This document shows positions 1-6,429 of a stretch of DNA of 8,873 bases, piece after piece; positions within the stretch are counted from its first letter, which is position 1, and every line of letters starts with the position of its first letter. The position numbers were made by a program, and so were the translations under genes. The stretch comes from Bacteroidota bacterium (lineage in GTDB: Bacteria; Bacteroidota; Bacteroidia; Chitinophagales; Chitinophagaceae). The notes under the pieces were generated by a model. It was not told the origin of the DNA, searched no databases, and saw nothing but the letters and a program-made list of their open reading frames with translations. The DNA is taken from the NCBI GenBank assembly GCA_023396345.1, contig JAEWWO010000164.1, positions 1 through 8,873 of the forward strand. Reading direction: 5' to 3'.

Positions 1-1200
1 ATGAACGACATTGAGAATGCTGAAATTTATTTATCCAATGTAATAGAAGAATCAGAAAGTCTGAATGATGATTATTACAAATCATTGTCTTATATGAATG
101 TTGGCTGGTTACATATTTTACAAGGAAAAGAGGATGGAATCAGTCTTGTAGAACAAAGCTTAAAACTGGCTACCAATAAACATTATCTGGGTATATTGAT
201 TGACGGGCATCATATTCTCTACGAAGCTTATCAAAAAAGAAATGAAGCCAATATTGCTTTATATCATTATCAAAAATATTCTGAAAGTAAAGAAGAACTC
301 TTAAACGAAACCAATCTCAATTTCGCCAACTCCATTCAAAGCAAATATGATCTTGAAAAGAAAAAAAATGAATACAACGAATTGATGAACGAATACGAGC
401 TCACTAAATCAAAGATGAATAACAATATTATTCTTTTGATTGTTCTGTTGCTCATCTTTATCTTCTTACTTACCATCACTTCTTTACTTAACCGACAAAA
501 AGATTTAAAGCAGGAAAAGCAGTTGCTCACATTGCAGCAAGATGTACTGAACCTGCAAATGAATCCACATTTTTTATTCAATGCGCTTAACTCAATTAAG
601 TTATACATCATTCGCAGCGATAAGGAAAAAGCTGTTTTTTATCTCAACAAATTTGCTTCGCTCTTCCGTACAATTTTATCGAGCGTGCAGCAAAAAGAGG
701 TTAATCTGAAAGAAGAAATAGCCAATATTATCAACTACGTAGAGCTGGAGAATATGCGCTTTAATAATTCGATAGATTTTGATTTACAAATTGAAGATAA
801 TATACCTGTTGAAAAAATAATTGTACCCAGTTTACTGTTACAGGTATTTGTTGAAAATGCTATTTTACACGGCTTGTCAGCAAAAGAAGGAGAAAAAATA
901 TTAAAAATCAATATCAAAAAACATCAGTCCGATAAAATAAAAATTGAAATTGCAGACAACGGTATTGGTTTTAAAAATACATTAAAAAAAGACCACAATT
1001 ATTTCCGTAAAAAATCAATGGGGCTTACCATAACTGAAGACAGATTAAAAAGTTATTTTAATGAAGATTATACGCTGGTTATAAAAGACTATGACCGCAA
1101 CAATCATTCTGCTCCCGGCACGCTCATTTCTATCGTTATTCCTGTTGAACGAAAAGAAAAAGAAGCAAAAACAAAAAACCCTTTAAAAAGGTTATTTTAA
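1..1200 (+). CDS. Sensor histidine kinase, LytS/YehU (His_kinase) family with TPR-like N-terminus; probably 5'-partial
   Basis: Membrane sensor kinase expected to autophosphorylate on a histidine and pass the phosphate to a LytTR-type response regulator, which is not in this window. Residues about 1-100 are alpha-helical and TPR-like, 112-140 look like a coiled coil, and 142-163 form one hydrophobic membrane segment followed by the basic NRQKDLK. The His_kinase domain starts at about 176; QMNPHFLFNALNSI carries the phospho-acceptor H190. The ATP-binding fold shows an N-box (VFVENAILHGL, N286), a G1 box (DNGIGF, D319-G323) and MGLTITEDRL (340-349). No signal peptide is seen, and the sequence opens in what looks like the second helix of a TPR, so the ATG at base 1 is probably internal and the gene probably begins upstream. 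This is inferred from family architecture, in which periplasmic TPRs precede the membrane helix. It ends in a lysine-rich tail overlapping the tatD end by 9 bp. The family call is secure; signal and partner are unknown. Confidence 0.93.
   Translation: MNDIENAEIYLSNVIEESESLNDDYYKSLSYMNVGWLHILQGKEDGISLVEQSLKLATNKHYLGILIDGHHILYEAYQKRNEANIALYHYQKYSESKEELLNETNLNFANSIQSKYDLEKKKNEYNELMNEYELTKSKMNNNIILLIVLLLIFIFLLTITSLLNRQKDLKQEKQLLTLQQDVLNLQMNPHFLFNALNSIKLYIIRSDKEKAVFYLNKFASLFRTILSSVQQKEVNLKEEIANIINYVELENMRFNNSIDFDLQIEDNIPVEKIIVPSLLLQVFVENAILHGLSAKEGEKILKINIKKHQSDKIKIEIADNGIGFKNTLKKDHNYFRKKSMGLTITEDRLKSYFNEDYTLVIKDYDRNNHSAPGTLISIVIPVERKEKEAKTKNPLKRLF
1166..1196 (-). terminator. Possible intrinsic terminator of tatD, inside the 3' end of the kinase gene
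   Basis: Read on the - strand, the tatD stop region is followed by AACCTTTTTAAAGGGTT and then TTTTGTTTTT. The first part can fold into AACC/GGTT plus two T-A pairs with one bulged G and a 4-base loop; the second part is a U-rich tract. The stem is short and AT-rich, so this is a tentative call. The whole element lies in the last codons of the convergent kinase gene, where it encodes its Lys-rich tail. Confidence 0.33.
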
Positions 1201-1959
1201 TTTAAATAATCTTTCCGCATTTGTGGAAGTTACTGTTGCTGCTTCGGCAAAGCTGATGTTTTTTGCGTTTGCCAAAGCCTGACAAATATATTCAAGATAG
1301 GCGCTTTCATTTCTTTTGCCCCGAAACGGTACGGGAGATAGGTACGGAGCATCTGTTTCCAAAACGATACATTCCAATGGCACCTGAGCTATCATTTGCG
1401 CAAGATTTGCTTTTTTGTACGTCAACACGCCCCCTATTCCCAGAAGAAAACCCATATCCGTAATTACCTCAGCCTCTTCAACCGAACCTCCAAAGCAATG
1501 AAAGATTCCTTTCAAACCTTTATCAGCAAAGGGTTTTACGGTTTCAATAGTTTCTTTCATTGAATTTCTGGAATGGATAACTATAGGCAATTTTTTATCC
1601 AACGCCCACTGCATTTGCAGCTTAAAGGCTTCGTATTGTTGATGCGTAAAAGTGGTATCCCAGTAAAAATCTAAACCTATCTCTCCTATCGCAGCAAAAT
1701 TTCTTTTATTTAAATACTCTTCTATAATTTGTAATTCGTTTTCAAAATTATCATTTACACTACAGGGATGTAAACCCATCATTGCAAAACATTTTCCGGG
1801 ATATTTATTTTCCAGCGCAATCATATTTTCATGTGTAGTACTATCTATAGCCGGTAAATAAAATTTACTCACTCCTGCATCAAACGCACGCAGCATAACC
1901 ATTTCAATGTCTTCTGAAAACTCGTCGGAGTATAAATGTGTGTGGCTGTCTATCAACAT
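1192..1959 (-). CDS. tatD: TatD family metal-dependent hydrolase (DNase)
   Basis: TIM-barrel metallohydrolase of the TatD/YcfH family; characterised members are cytoplasmic 3'-5' exonucleases acting on DNA (some also on RNA) with a role in DNA damage processing. At 255 residues it has the usual family length. The two-metal ligand set is complete: H6 and H8 in DSHTHLY, E93 in AIGEIGLDFYWD, H129 in PIVIHSR, H154 in GIFHCFGGS and D203 in LETDAPYLSP. The signatures GLHPC (62-66) and RGKRNES (213-219) are also present. The ATG at 1959 puts the DSHTH motif at the normal N-terminal position, so the start is secure. A TAnnTTTG promoter box lies about 20 bp upstream. The gene converges with the kinase gene and overlaps its end by 9 bp. 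A YcfH-like paralogue with another substrate cannot be excluded, but family membership is clear. Confidence 0.96.
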   Translation of the reverse strand: MLIDSHTHLYSDEFSEDIEMVMLRAFDAGVSKFYLPAIDSTTHENMIALENKYPGKCFAMMGLHPCSVNDNFENELQIIEEYLNKRNFAAIGEIGLDFYWDTTFTHQQYEAFKLQMQWALDKKLPIVIHSRNSMKETIETVKPFADKGLKGIFHCFGGSVEEAEVITDMGFLLGIGGVLTYKKANLAQMIAQVPLECIVLETDAPYLSPVPFRGKRNESAYLEYICQALANAKNISFAEAATVTSTNAERLFKLK

Positions 1960-1976
1960 AAAAAATATTTATCGTG

Positions 1977-2004
1977 CAAAAATACTAAAGTTTGCGTATG
2001 TCAA
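1977..2004 (-). promoter_or_regulatory. Predicted Bacteroidota-type promoter of tatD
   Basis: On the - strand a -7 box TATTTTTG (1984 to 1977) matches TAnnTTTG exactly. A TTG (2004 to 2002) lies 17 bp further upstream, within the 17-23 bp spacing described for Flavobacterium-type promoters. Transcription would start near 1970, giving a leader of about 10 bases. Prediction from sequence only. Confidence 0.45.
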
Positions 2005-2061
2005 TTTTAGATAAGCGAATAGCAACACAAAACTCTTAAAAGAATAATAAAATAATAGCCG

Positions 2062-2094
2062 TTAGGTTTAGTAAGCATATTTTTTGTATGTTTG
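2062..2094 (+). promoter_or_regulatory. Predicted promoter of the polysaccharide deacetylase gene
   Basis: TATGTTTG at 2087-2094 is an exact TAnnTTTG -7 box, with a weak upstream element TTAG at 2062-2065 (21 bp spacing, one mismatch to TTTG). The box contains the ATG at 2088. If it is used, transcription would begin near 2101, downstream of that ATG and 14 bases before the next in-frame ATG at 2115. This element therefore bears directly on the choice of start codon for the deacetylase. Confidence 0.4.
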
Positions 2095-2114
2095 ATTTTA
2101 TTCTCAAACAGATT

Positions 2115-2735
2115 ATGTACTTAGTAAAATCTAATATATTTTTTCGATTGGCATATCCTAACCGATACTGGAAAATCGACACAAAAGGAAGAAAAGAATT
2201 ATTCCTGACTTTTGACGATGGTCCACATCCGGAGATTACACCATTTGTGCTGGATCAACTTAGAAAATATAATGCTAAGGCTACGTTTTTTTGTCTGGGT
2301 AATAATGTAAAAAAACATCCTGAAACCTATGAAACCATTTTAAAGCGCGACCACGCCGTAGGCAATCACACCCATAATCATTTAAAAGGCTGGAAAACAT
2401 CTGCGGAAGAATATATGCAGGATATTGAAGAAGCCGGGAAATATATTAATACCAAACTTTTCAGACCGCCTCACGGACGCATGACCAAAGAACAGGAACG
2501 ACTGTTTTTTGAAAAATTCCCAAAGCATAAAATCATCATGTGGAGTGTATTAAGCGGAGATTTTGATAAGAATATTTCTGCTGAAAAATGTCTTAAAAAC
2601 GTTATTAAAAATACTTCTCCGGGGTCGATTATTGTTTTTCATGACAGCGAAAAAGCATTCGGACGATTAAAGTATGCGCTTCCGCGTGTACTGGAACATT
2701 TTACAGAAAAAGGATTTACGTTTAAAAGATTGTAA
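2115..2735 (+). CDS. Polysaccharide deacetylase family protein (NodB homology domain)
   Basis: Small carbohydrate esterase family 4 type enzyme, expected to remove acetyl groups from N-acetylated sugars in a metal-dependent reaction; the substrate is unknown. An in-frame ATG exists at 2088 (215 aa), but I prefer 2115 (206 aa): MYLVKS resembles the usual N-terminus of Bacteroidota homologues as I remember them, and a -7 promoter box covers the upstream ATG. Numbering from 2115, the NodB motifs are LTFDDGPHP (D34, D35), the HTHNH metal motif (H85, H89), RPPHG (117-121), WSVLSGDFD (143-151, D149) and VFHDS (H176). In motif 3 the usual aromatic residue (RPPY/F/W-G) is His120, an uncommon substitution. 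No signal peptide or anchor is obvious, although such enzymes act on envelope sugars. It appears monocistronic, divergent from tatD, with the fic relic downstream. Confidence 0.9.
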   Translation: MYLVKSNIFFRLAYPNRYWKIDTKGRKELFLTFDDGPHPEITPFVLDQLRKYNAKATFFCLGNNVKKHPETYETILKRDHAVGNHTHNHLKGWKTSAEEYMQDIEEAGKYINTKLFRPPHGRMTKEQERLFFEKFPKHKIIMWSVLSGDFDKNISAEKCLKNVIKNTSPGSIIVFHDSEKAFGRLKYALPRVLEHFTEKGFTFKRL

Positions 2736-2751
2736 AAAATCATTACTTTTG
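2721..2751 (+). promoter_or_regulatory. Predicted promoter of the fic-like relic
   Basis: TACTTTTG at 2744-2751 is an exact TAnnTTTG -7 box. TTTA at 2721-2724, 19 bp upstream and inside the last codons of the deacetylase gene, is a possible -33 element with one mismatch. The predicted start near 2758 falls within the tandem palindromes, giving a leader of about 18 bases before the ATG at 2776. The layout fits a repressible promoter. Confidence 0.4.
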
Positions 2752-2775
2752 ATAGTATCATTTGATACTATCATT
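2748..2775. promoter_or_regulatory. Tandem palindromic repeats, probable operator upstream of the fic-like relic
   Basis: Two copies of a 15-bp unit overlap by TT and differ only at the central base (G in the first, C in the second). Each contains an odd-length palindrome, TGATAGTATCA at 2750-2760 and TGATACTATCA at 2763-2773, with a centre-to-centre distance of 13 bp. Together they form a perfect 11-bp-arm inverted repeat around TT. The array sits between a -7 box and an ATG, across the predicted transcription start, as expected of a repressor or autoregulator site. The 2-base centre and absence of a T-run argue against a transcription terminator. The binding protein is unknown. Confidence 0.5.
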
Positions 2776-2865
2776 ATGCAACCTCCATATAAAATTACCA
2801 ATACTATTCTGAAACTTGTGAGTTCAATTTCTGAAAAAATAGGAGAAGTAAATACTAGGCTCTAA
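2776..2865 (+). pseudogene. N-terminal remnant of a Fic family protein gene
   Basis: This 29-codon reading frame begins with ATG just after the palindromes and ends at TAA. Its product contains PPYKIT, ILKLV and SSISEKIGEVN, which I recognise as the start of Bacteroidota Fic/DOC proteins (PPYxITxxILxLxxxISExIGxxN). In intact members this is followed by a PSPQLRKQ-like helix, the inhibitory helix and the HPFxxGNGR catalytic loop; none of these is present. Reading on past the stop shows no similarity to the missing part. Complete Fic proteins transfer AMP or related groups to target proteins and often act as toxin-like modules. I infer that an internal and 3' deletion left only the promoter, operator and first codons. 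The assignment rests on remembered family consensus over a short stretch, so it is moderate. A functional micropeptide is a less likely alternative. Confidence 0.6.
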
Positions 2866-2871
2866 AACATT

Positions 2872-2902
2872 TTAGCTGCTTGTATTTTTTTACTTACATT
2901 TG
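2872..2902 (+). promoter_or_regulatory. Predicted promoter of dxs
   Basis: TACATTTG at 2895-2902 matches the TAnnTTTG -7 consensus exactly. TTAG at 2872-2875 is a poor but correctly spaced (19 bp) upstream element. Transcription would start near 2909, about 11 bases before the dxs ATG, so dxs is probably transcribed independently of the genes upstream. Confidence 0.45.
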
Positions 2903-2919
2903 TAACTTCAAGATAAACA

Positions 2920-4848
2920 ATGGATATAATCGCACCGGGAGAATTACTGCAAAATATAAACAGTCCAGAAGATTTAAAAAAGCTGGACAAGTCTCAGCTG
3001 CATCAGGTTTGTGAAGAACTGCGTCAATACATTATTGATGTAGTGAGTGTGCATGGCGGGCATTTTGCAGCCAGTCTTGGCGTTGTGGAACTTACGGTCG
3101 CTCTTCATTATATCTATAACACCCCTTATGACCAACTGGTTTGGGATGTAGGACATCAGGCATACGGACATAAAATTCTTACCGGAAGAAGAGACAATTT
3201 TTCTACCAACAGAAAATATAAAGGAATCAGCGGCTTTCCTAAGAGAAGCGAAAGCGAGTACGATACATTTGGAGTAGGTCATTCTTCTACTTCTATTTCT
3301 GCTGCGTTAGGTATGGCAATAGCCGCAAAATATAAAGGTGAAGACAGAAAAACTGTTGCCATAATCGGCGATGGATCTATGACGGCAGGTATGGCTTTTG
3401 AAGCAATGAACCACGCCGGCGTGAGCGATAGCGATATGCTGATTATTCTTAATGATAACGGCATAAGCATCGACCAGAATGTGGGTGCATTAAAAGAATA
3501 CTTAACTGACATTACCGTATCTCCTTCTTACAATAAATTTAAAGAAGATGTGTGGAATGCTTTAGGTAAACTACCTGTAGGCAAAACGCTTACCAGAAGT
3601 ATGGTACACAAGATTACTGAAAGTATGAAAGGTGTCTTAAGCAGCAATTCCAACTTCTTTGAATCTTTAAAAATCAGGTATTTCGGTCCTATAGACGGAC
3701 ACAATATCACCAACCTTGTAGATACTTTAAAGGATATCAAAAAAATTCCCGGACCTAAACTGTTGCACATTATCACAACAAAAGGTAAGGGATATGCGCT
3801 TGCAGAAAAAGATCAAACCAAATGGCATGCGCCCGGTTTGTTTGATAAAATATCAGGCGAAATTTACAAAAAGCAATACGACTTGCCACAGCCTCCCAAA
3901 TATCAGGATGTTTTTGGCTTAACGATGATTGAACTGGCAGAACAAAACGATAAAATAATGGGCGTAACGCCTGCAATGCCGTCAGGCTGCTCTCTAAAAT
4001 TTATGATGGATGCAATGCCTGAAAGAGCTTTTGATGTGGGCATTTGCGAACAACATGCTGCTACTTTCAGTGCGGGATTAGCCACACAGGGCATGCGCGT
4101 ATTCTGCAATATTTATTCGTCTTTTATGCAGCGTGCTTTTGATCAGGTGGTACATGATATTGCATTGCAAAAACTTCCTGTAACCTTATGTCTTGACCGT
4201 GCAGGTCTAGTGGGCGAAGATGGCCCGACACATCACGGAGCTTACGATATAGCCTATTTCAGATGTATTCCTAATATGATTATTTCTGCTCCTATGAATG
4301 AAGTGGAGTTGCGCAATCTTATGTACACATCTCAACTGGAATCTACTCAACTGCCTTTTGTAATTCGCTATCCCAGAGGGAACGGTGTAATTCCTGACTG
4401 GAAAAAACCTTTTACCCAAATAGAAATAGGAAAAGGAAGAAAACTAAAAGACGGTAAAGACATTGCTATACTTTCTTTTGGTCATCCGGGAAACTTTGCA
4501 GCATCTGCCATACGTGAAGCCAAACAAGACGGCATAGATCCTGCACATTACGATATGCGTTTTGTAAAACCACTGGACGAAGAATTACTGCACGAAGTAT
4601 TCAGCAAATACAACAAAATTATTACTGTAGAAGATGGTACTGTTACAGGCGGCTTCGGGAGTGCCGTTCTGGAATTTATGGCGCAGCACAACTACAAAGC
4701 AGAAGTAAAAATACTCGGCATTCCTGACCGTATTGTAGAACACGGCAGCCTTAAAGAACTACATGCAGAATGCGGGTACGATGCCCATGCTATTTTACAA
4801 GCCATACAGGAATTTGAAAAAGAAAGTTCTGTAGTGCAGACTGTATAG
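2920..4848 (+). CDS. dxs: 1-deoxy-D-xylulose-5-phosphate synthase
   Basis: Cytoplasmic thiamine-diphosphate enzyme condensing pyruvate with glyceraldehyde 3-phosphate to give DXP, the first step of the MEP pathway to isoprenoids and a precursor for thiamine and pyridoxal. The 642-residue length is near the usual 620-640. N-terminal domain: HGGHFAASLG (H49), WDVGHQAYGHK (H80), and the ThDP motif GDGSMTAG (150-157) through LNDNGISI (N180, Mg ligand). Pyrimidine-binding domain: DVGICEQHA with catalytic E377, VGEDGPTHHG (431-440, D434 and H438) and YPRGNG (R486). C-terminal transketolase domain: about 510-630, with EDGTVTGGFG (571-580). All key residues are present. The ATG at 2920 gives the standard N-terminus and follows an A-rich leader without Shine-Dalgarno. 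The gene stands alone, with its own promoter box and 170 bp before the next gene. Very secure. Confidence 0.98.
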   Translation: MDIIAPGELLQNINSPEDLKKLDKSQLHQVCEELRQYIIDVVSVHGGHFAASLGVVELTVALHYIYNTPYDQLVWDVGHQAYGHKILTGRRDNFSTNRKYKGISGFPKRSESEYDTFGVGHSSTSISAALGMAIAAKYKGEDRKTVAIIGDGSMTAGMAFEAMNHAGVSDSDMLIILNDNGISIDQNVGALKEYLTDITVSPSYNKFKEDVWNALGKLPVGKTLTRSMVHKITESMKGVLSSNSNFFESLKIRYFGPIDGHNITNLVDTLKDIKKIPGPKLLHIITTKGKGYALAEKDQTKWHAPGLFDKISGEIYKKQYDLPQPPKYQDVFGLTMIELAEQNDKIMGVTPAMPSGCSLKFMMDAMPERAFDVGICEQHAATFSAGLATQGMRVFCNIYSSFMQRAFDQVVHDIALQKLPVTLCLDRAGLVGEDGPTHHGAYDIAYFRCIPNMIISAPMNEVELRNLMYTSQLESTQLPFVIRYPRGNGVIPDWKKPFTQIEIGKGRKLKDGKDIAILSFGHPGNFAASAIREAKQDGIDPAHYDMRFVKPLDEELLHEVFSKYNKIITVEDGTVTGGFGSAVLEFMAQHNYKAEVKILGIPDRIVEHGSLKELHAECGYDAHAILQAIQEFEKESSVVQTV

Positions 4849-4936
4849 TTTTTTGTATTTCTTTTTATTTTTTATTTTCACCCTGATTTTTCCTGCATCA
4901 GAAATTAATATTATTCGCAATTAATTAATCTTCTGC

Positions 4937-4960
4937 AAAGCTGTGTTTTAAGCTTTTTGT
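4937..4960 (+). terminator. Weak hairpin downstream of dxs, possible terminator
   Basis: AAAGCT (4937-4942) pairs with AGCTTT (4951-4956) across an 8-base loop and is followed by TTGT. The stem is only 6 bp, the U-tract is short, and the site lies about 90 bases after the dxs stop. It could end dxs transcripts, but nothing else supports it. The rest of the 170-bp dxs-HIT gap is T-rich with no other clear element apart from the -7 box at 4963-4970. Confidence 0.22.
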
Positions 4961-4962
4961 AT

Positions 4963-4970
4963 TAAATTTG
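4963..4970 (+). promoter_or_regulatory. Predicted -7 promoter box of the HIT-galM unit
   Basis: TAAATTTG is an exact TAnnTTTG match, 48 bp before the HIT gene start, in the only non-coding stretch upstream of the pair. No TTG is found at the expected 17-23 bp spacing, so the -33 element is missing or degenerate. The implied leader is about 40 bases. Confidence 0.33.
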
Positions 4971-5018
4971 AAAGAATATAATCATTTCATCATTTATTAA
5001 ATTTTCGAAGAATAAATA

Positions 5019-5408
5019 ATGACTATTTTTTCTAAAATCATAGCAGGAGAAATTCCCTCTTATAAAATTGCGGAAGACGAAAATTTCTTTGCCTTTCTTG
5101 ACATCAGTCCTTTGGTAATGGGTCATGTTCTGGTAGTTCCTAAAAATGAAACGGATAAAATTTATGATTTGTCTGATGCATATTTGCAAAGCATGCTGGT
5201 GTTTGCCAAACCCATTTGTTACGCCCTGGAAAAAGCTACAGGATGCAAGCGTGTAGGCATGTCTGTAATAGGACTGGAAGTGCCGCATGCGCACCTGCAT
5301 TTACTCCCCATTAATGAAATGAATGATACCAATTTCACCAATCAGAAACTACAGCTTTCAGAAGAAGAATTTAAAAATATTCAACAAAAAATAATTAATC
5401 ATCTTTAA
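5019..5408 (+). CDS. HIT family protein (histidine triad nucleotide-binding hydrolase)
   Basis: Small cytoplasmic protein of the histidine triad superfamily, whose members hydrolyse or transfer nucleoside monophosphates (for example adenosine 5'-phosphoramidates or dinucleoside polyphosphates). It has 129 residues, the usual length. The N-terminus IFSKIIAGEIPSYKIAED and the segment GHVLVVPK (35-42) are typical of the Hint branch. The triad is HAHLHLLP at 90-97 with H90, H92 (expected nucleophile) and H94. The ATG at 5019 starts exactly at the conserved N-terminal block, so the start is firm. The stop is followed after 11 bp by the aldose epimerase gene, which suggests co-transcription. HIT proteins share a fold with galactose-1-phosphate uridylyltransferase, but this short protein lacks that enzyme's architecture, so no sugar role is claimed. 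The exact substrate is unknown. Confidence 0.95.
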   Translation: MTIFSKIIAGEIPSYKIAEDENFFAFLDISPLVMGHVLVVPKNETDKIYDLSDAYLQSMLVFAKPICYALEKATGCKRVGMSVIGLEVPHAHLHLLPINEMNDTNFTNQKLQLSEEEFKNIQQKIINHL

Positions 5409-5419
5409 AACAATTTACC

Positions 5420-6355
5420 ATGCGTTTTGAAATTATTGAAAACAATAATAGCTATATTTTAAAAGATAAAGAATCCGGCACACAGGCAGAAGTATATGCT
5501 TTTGGAGCACTGCTAAACAAATTTGAAATTTCTGCAAACGGAAAAAATATCAATATTATAGACGGATATACCTCTCCCGAAAATGCGAAAGAAACCATAA
5601 CCGAATTACACAAAAGTGCTAAGCTTACTCCTTTTGTATGCAGACTGAATCAGGGAAAGTTTTCTTTTAATGATAAAGATTATGAAATCAAAAAATTCAA
5701 CATAGGACCTTCTGCAATACATGGTTTAGTGTTTGATGCCGAATTTAAAAAAAGCGCAACACATGTTGATGATCATAAAGTAACGCTTTCGCTGCACTAC
5801 GACTATGACACTCAAGAACATGGCTTCCCGTTTGCTTTTGGGGTACACGTTGTCTATAAATTAAAGGCAGATAATATCCTTTCTGTAAGAACAACTATCA
5901 CCAATCATTCCAAAGAAGCATTTCCGCTGAGCGACGGCTGGCATCCGTATTTTAAATTAGGAGAAACAATAAATGATGCAGAGTTAAAACTCAATGTAAA
6001 AGAAATGGCTGAGTTTAGTCCCGAGTTGTTGCCAACCGGTAAATTCTTTCCTTATACAGAATTTCAGGATTTTGAACAATTAGGTGAAAAAGAACTGGAC
6101 AATAGTTTTTTGGTGAAAGATTTTGATGGTGCGGCTTTTGTAATGCGCGACAAAAATGCCGGCATTCAATTAGAAATCATTCCCGAAAAATCTTATCCTG
6201 TTTTACAAATCTACACACCGCCACACAGAAAAAGTATTGCAGTAGAAAACTTAAGCTCTGTACCAGATGCATACAACAATAAAATTGGTCTGATAGAATT
6301 AAAACCCGATGAAACACAAATATTTACTACAAGATATAAAGTAAGCGTGATATAA
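5420..6355 (+). CDS. Aldose 1-epimerase family protein (GalM-like mutarotase)
   Basis: Beta-sandwich mutarotase that interconverts alpha and beta anomers of free hexoses such as glucose or galactose. It has 311 residues. The substrate-binding and catalytic residues of the family can be placed: R76 (PFVCRLNQGKF), H101 (SAIHGLVFD), the proposed general acid H175 (DGWHPYFKLG), D227 in KELDNSF, and the general base E276 in AVENLSSVPDAYNN. The segment IELKPDETQIFTTRYKV (292-308) is the usual C-terminal strand. No signal peptide is seen, so a cytoplasmic site is likely. It starts 11 bp after the HIT gene in the same direction and ends about 25 bp before a strong hairpin terminator, so the two genes probably form one operon. 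Related 1-epimerases acting on phosphorylated sugars look similar, so the substrate stays open and no symbol is assigned. Confidence 0.92.
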   Translation: MRFEIIENNNSYILKDKESGTQAEVYAFGALLNKFEISANGKNINIIDGYTSPENAKETITELHKSAKLTPFVCRLNQGKFSFNDKDYEIKKFNIGPSAIHGLVFDAEFKKSATHVDDHKVTLSLHYDYDTQEHGFPFAFGVHVVYKLKADNILSVRTTITNHSKEAFPLSDGWHPYFKLGETINDAELKLNVKEMAEFSPELLPTGKFFPYTEFQDFEQLGEKELDNSFLVKDFDGAAFVMRDKNAGIQLEIIPEKSYPVLQIYTPPHRKSIAVENLSSVPDAYNNKIGLIELKPDETQIFTTRYKVSVI

Positions 6356-6370
6356 TATCTTGCTTCGCTT

Positions 6371-6410
6371 CACAAAAAACTCCGGTGTTTGGCACCGGAG
6401 TTTTTTTGTG
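6371..6410. terminator. Bidirectional intrinsic terminator between galM-like and SusD genes
   Basis: ACTCCGGTG (6379-6387) and CACCGGAGT (6393-6401) form a perfect 9-bp GC-rich stem around the loop TTTGG. An A-tract (6373-6378) precedes the stem and a T-tract (6401-6407) follows it, so either strand yields a hairpin plus U-run. The flanking CACA/TGTG extends the pairing to 17 bp with one bulge. The position between two convergent stop codons (6355 and 6430) fits a shared terminator. Confidence 0.9.
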
Positions 6411-6429
6411 AAATATATCCATAAATAGC

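Noticed and set aside
1..3. ATG at base 1 as the true start of the kinase
   Set aside because: It cannot be confirmed at the window edge, and the protein lacks a signal peptide and begins mid-TPR, so an upstream start is more likely.
2750..2773. Perfect inverted repeat read as a transcription terminator
   Set aside because: The centre is only 2 bases, the stem is AT-rich and no T-run follows; tandem operator palindromes explain it better.
2674..2865. 63-codon ORF starting inside the deacetylase gene
   Set aside because: Its first half is an out-of-frame reading of the deacetylase end; only the part from the ATG at 2776 has recognisable protein character.
2974..4419. Several 67-102 codon ORFs on the - strand within dxs
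   Set aside because: They are shadows of the strongly conserved dxs reading frame.
4883..4901. CTGAT/ATCAG hairpin downstream of dxs
   Set aside because: A 5-bp stem with a 9-base loop and no T-run is too weak to call.
4962..5300. 112-codon ORF on the - strand over the HIT gene
   Set aside because: It is antisense to a clear HIT protein, has a low-complexity composition and matches no family I recognise.
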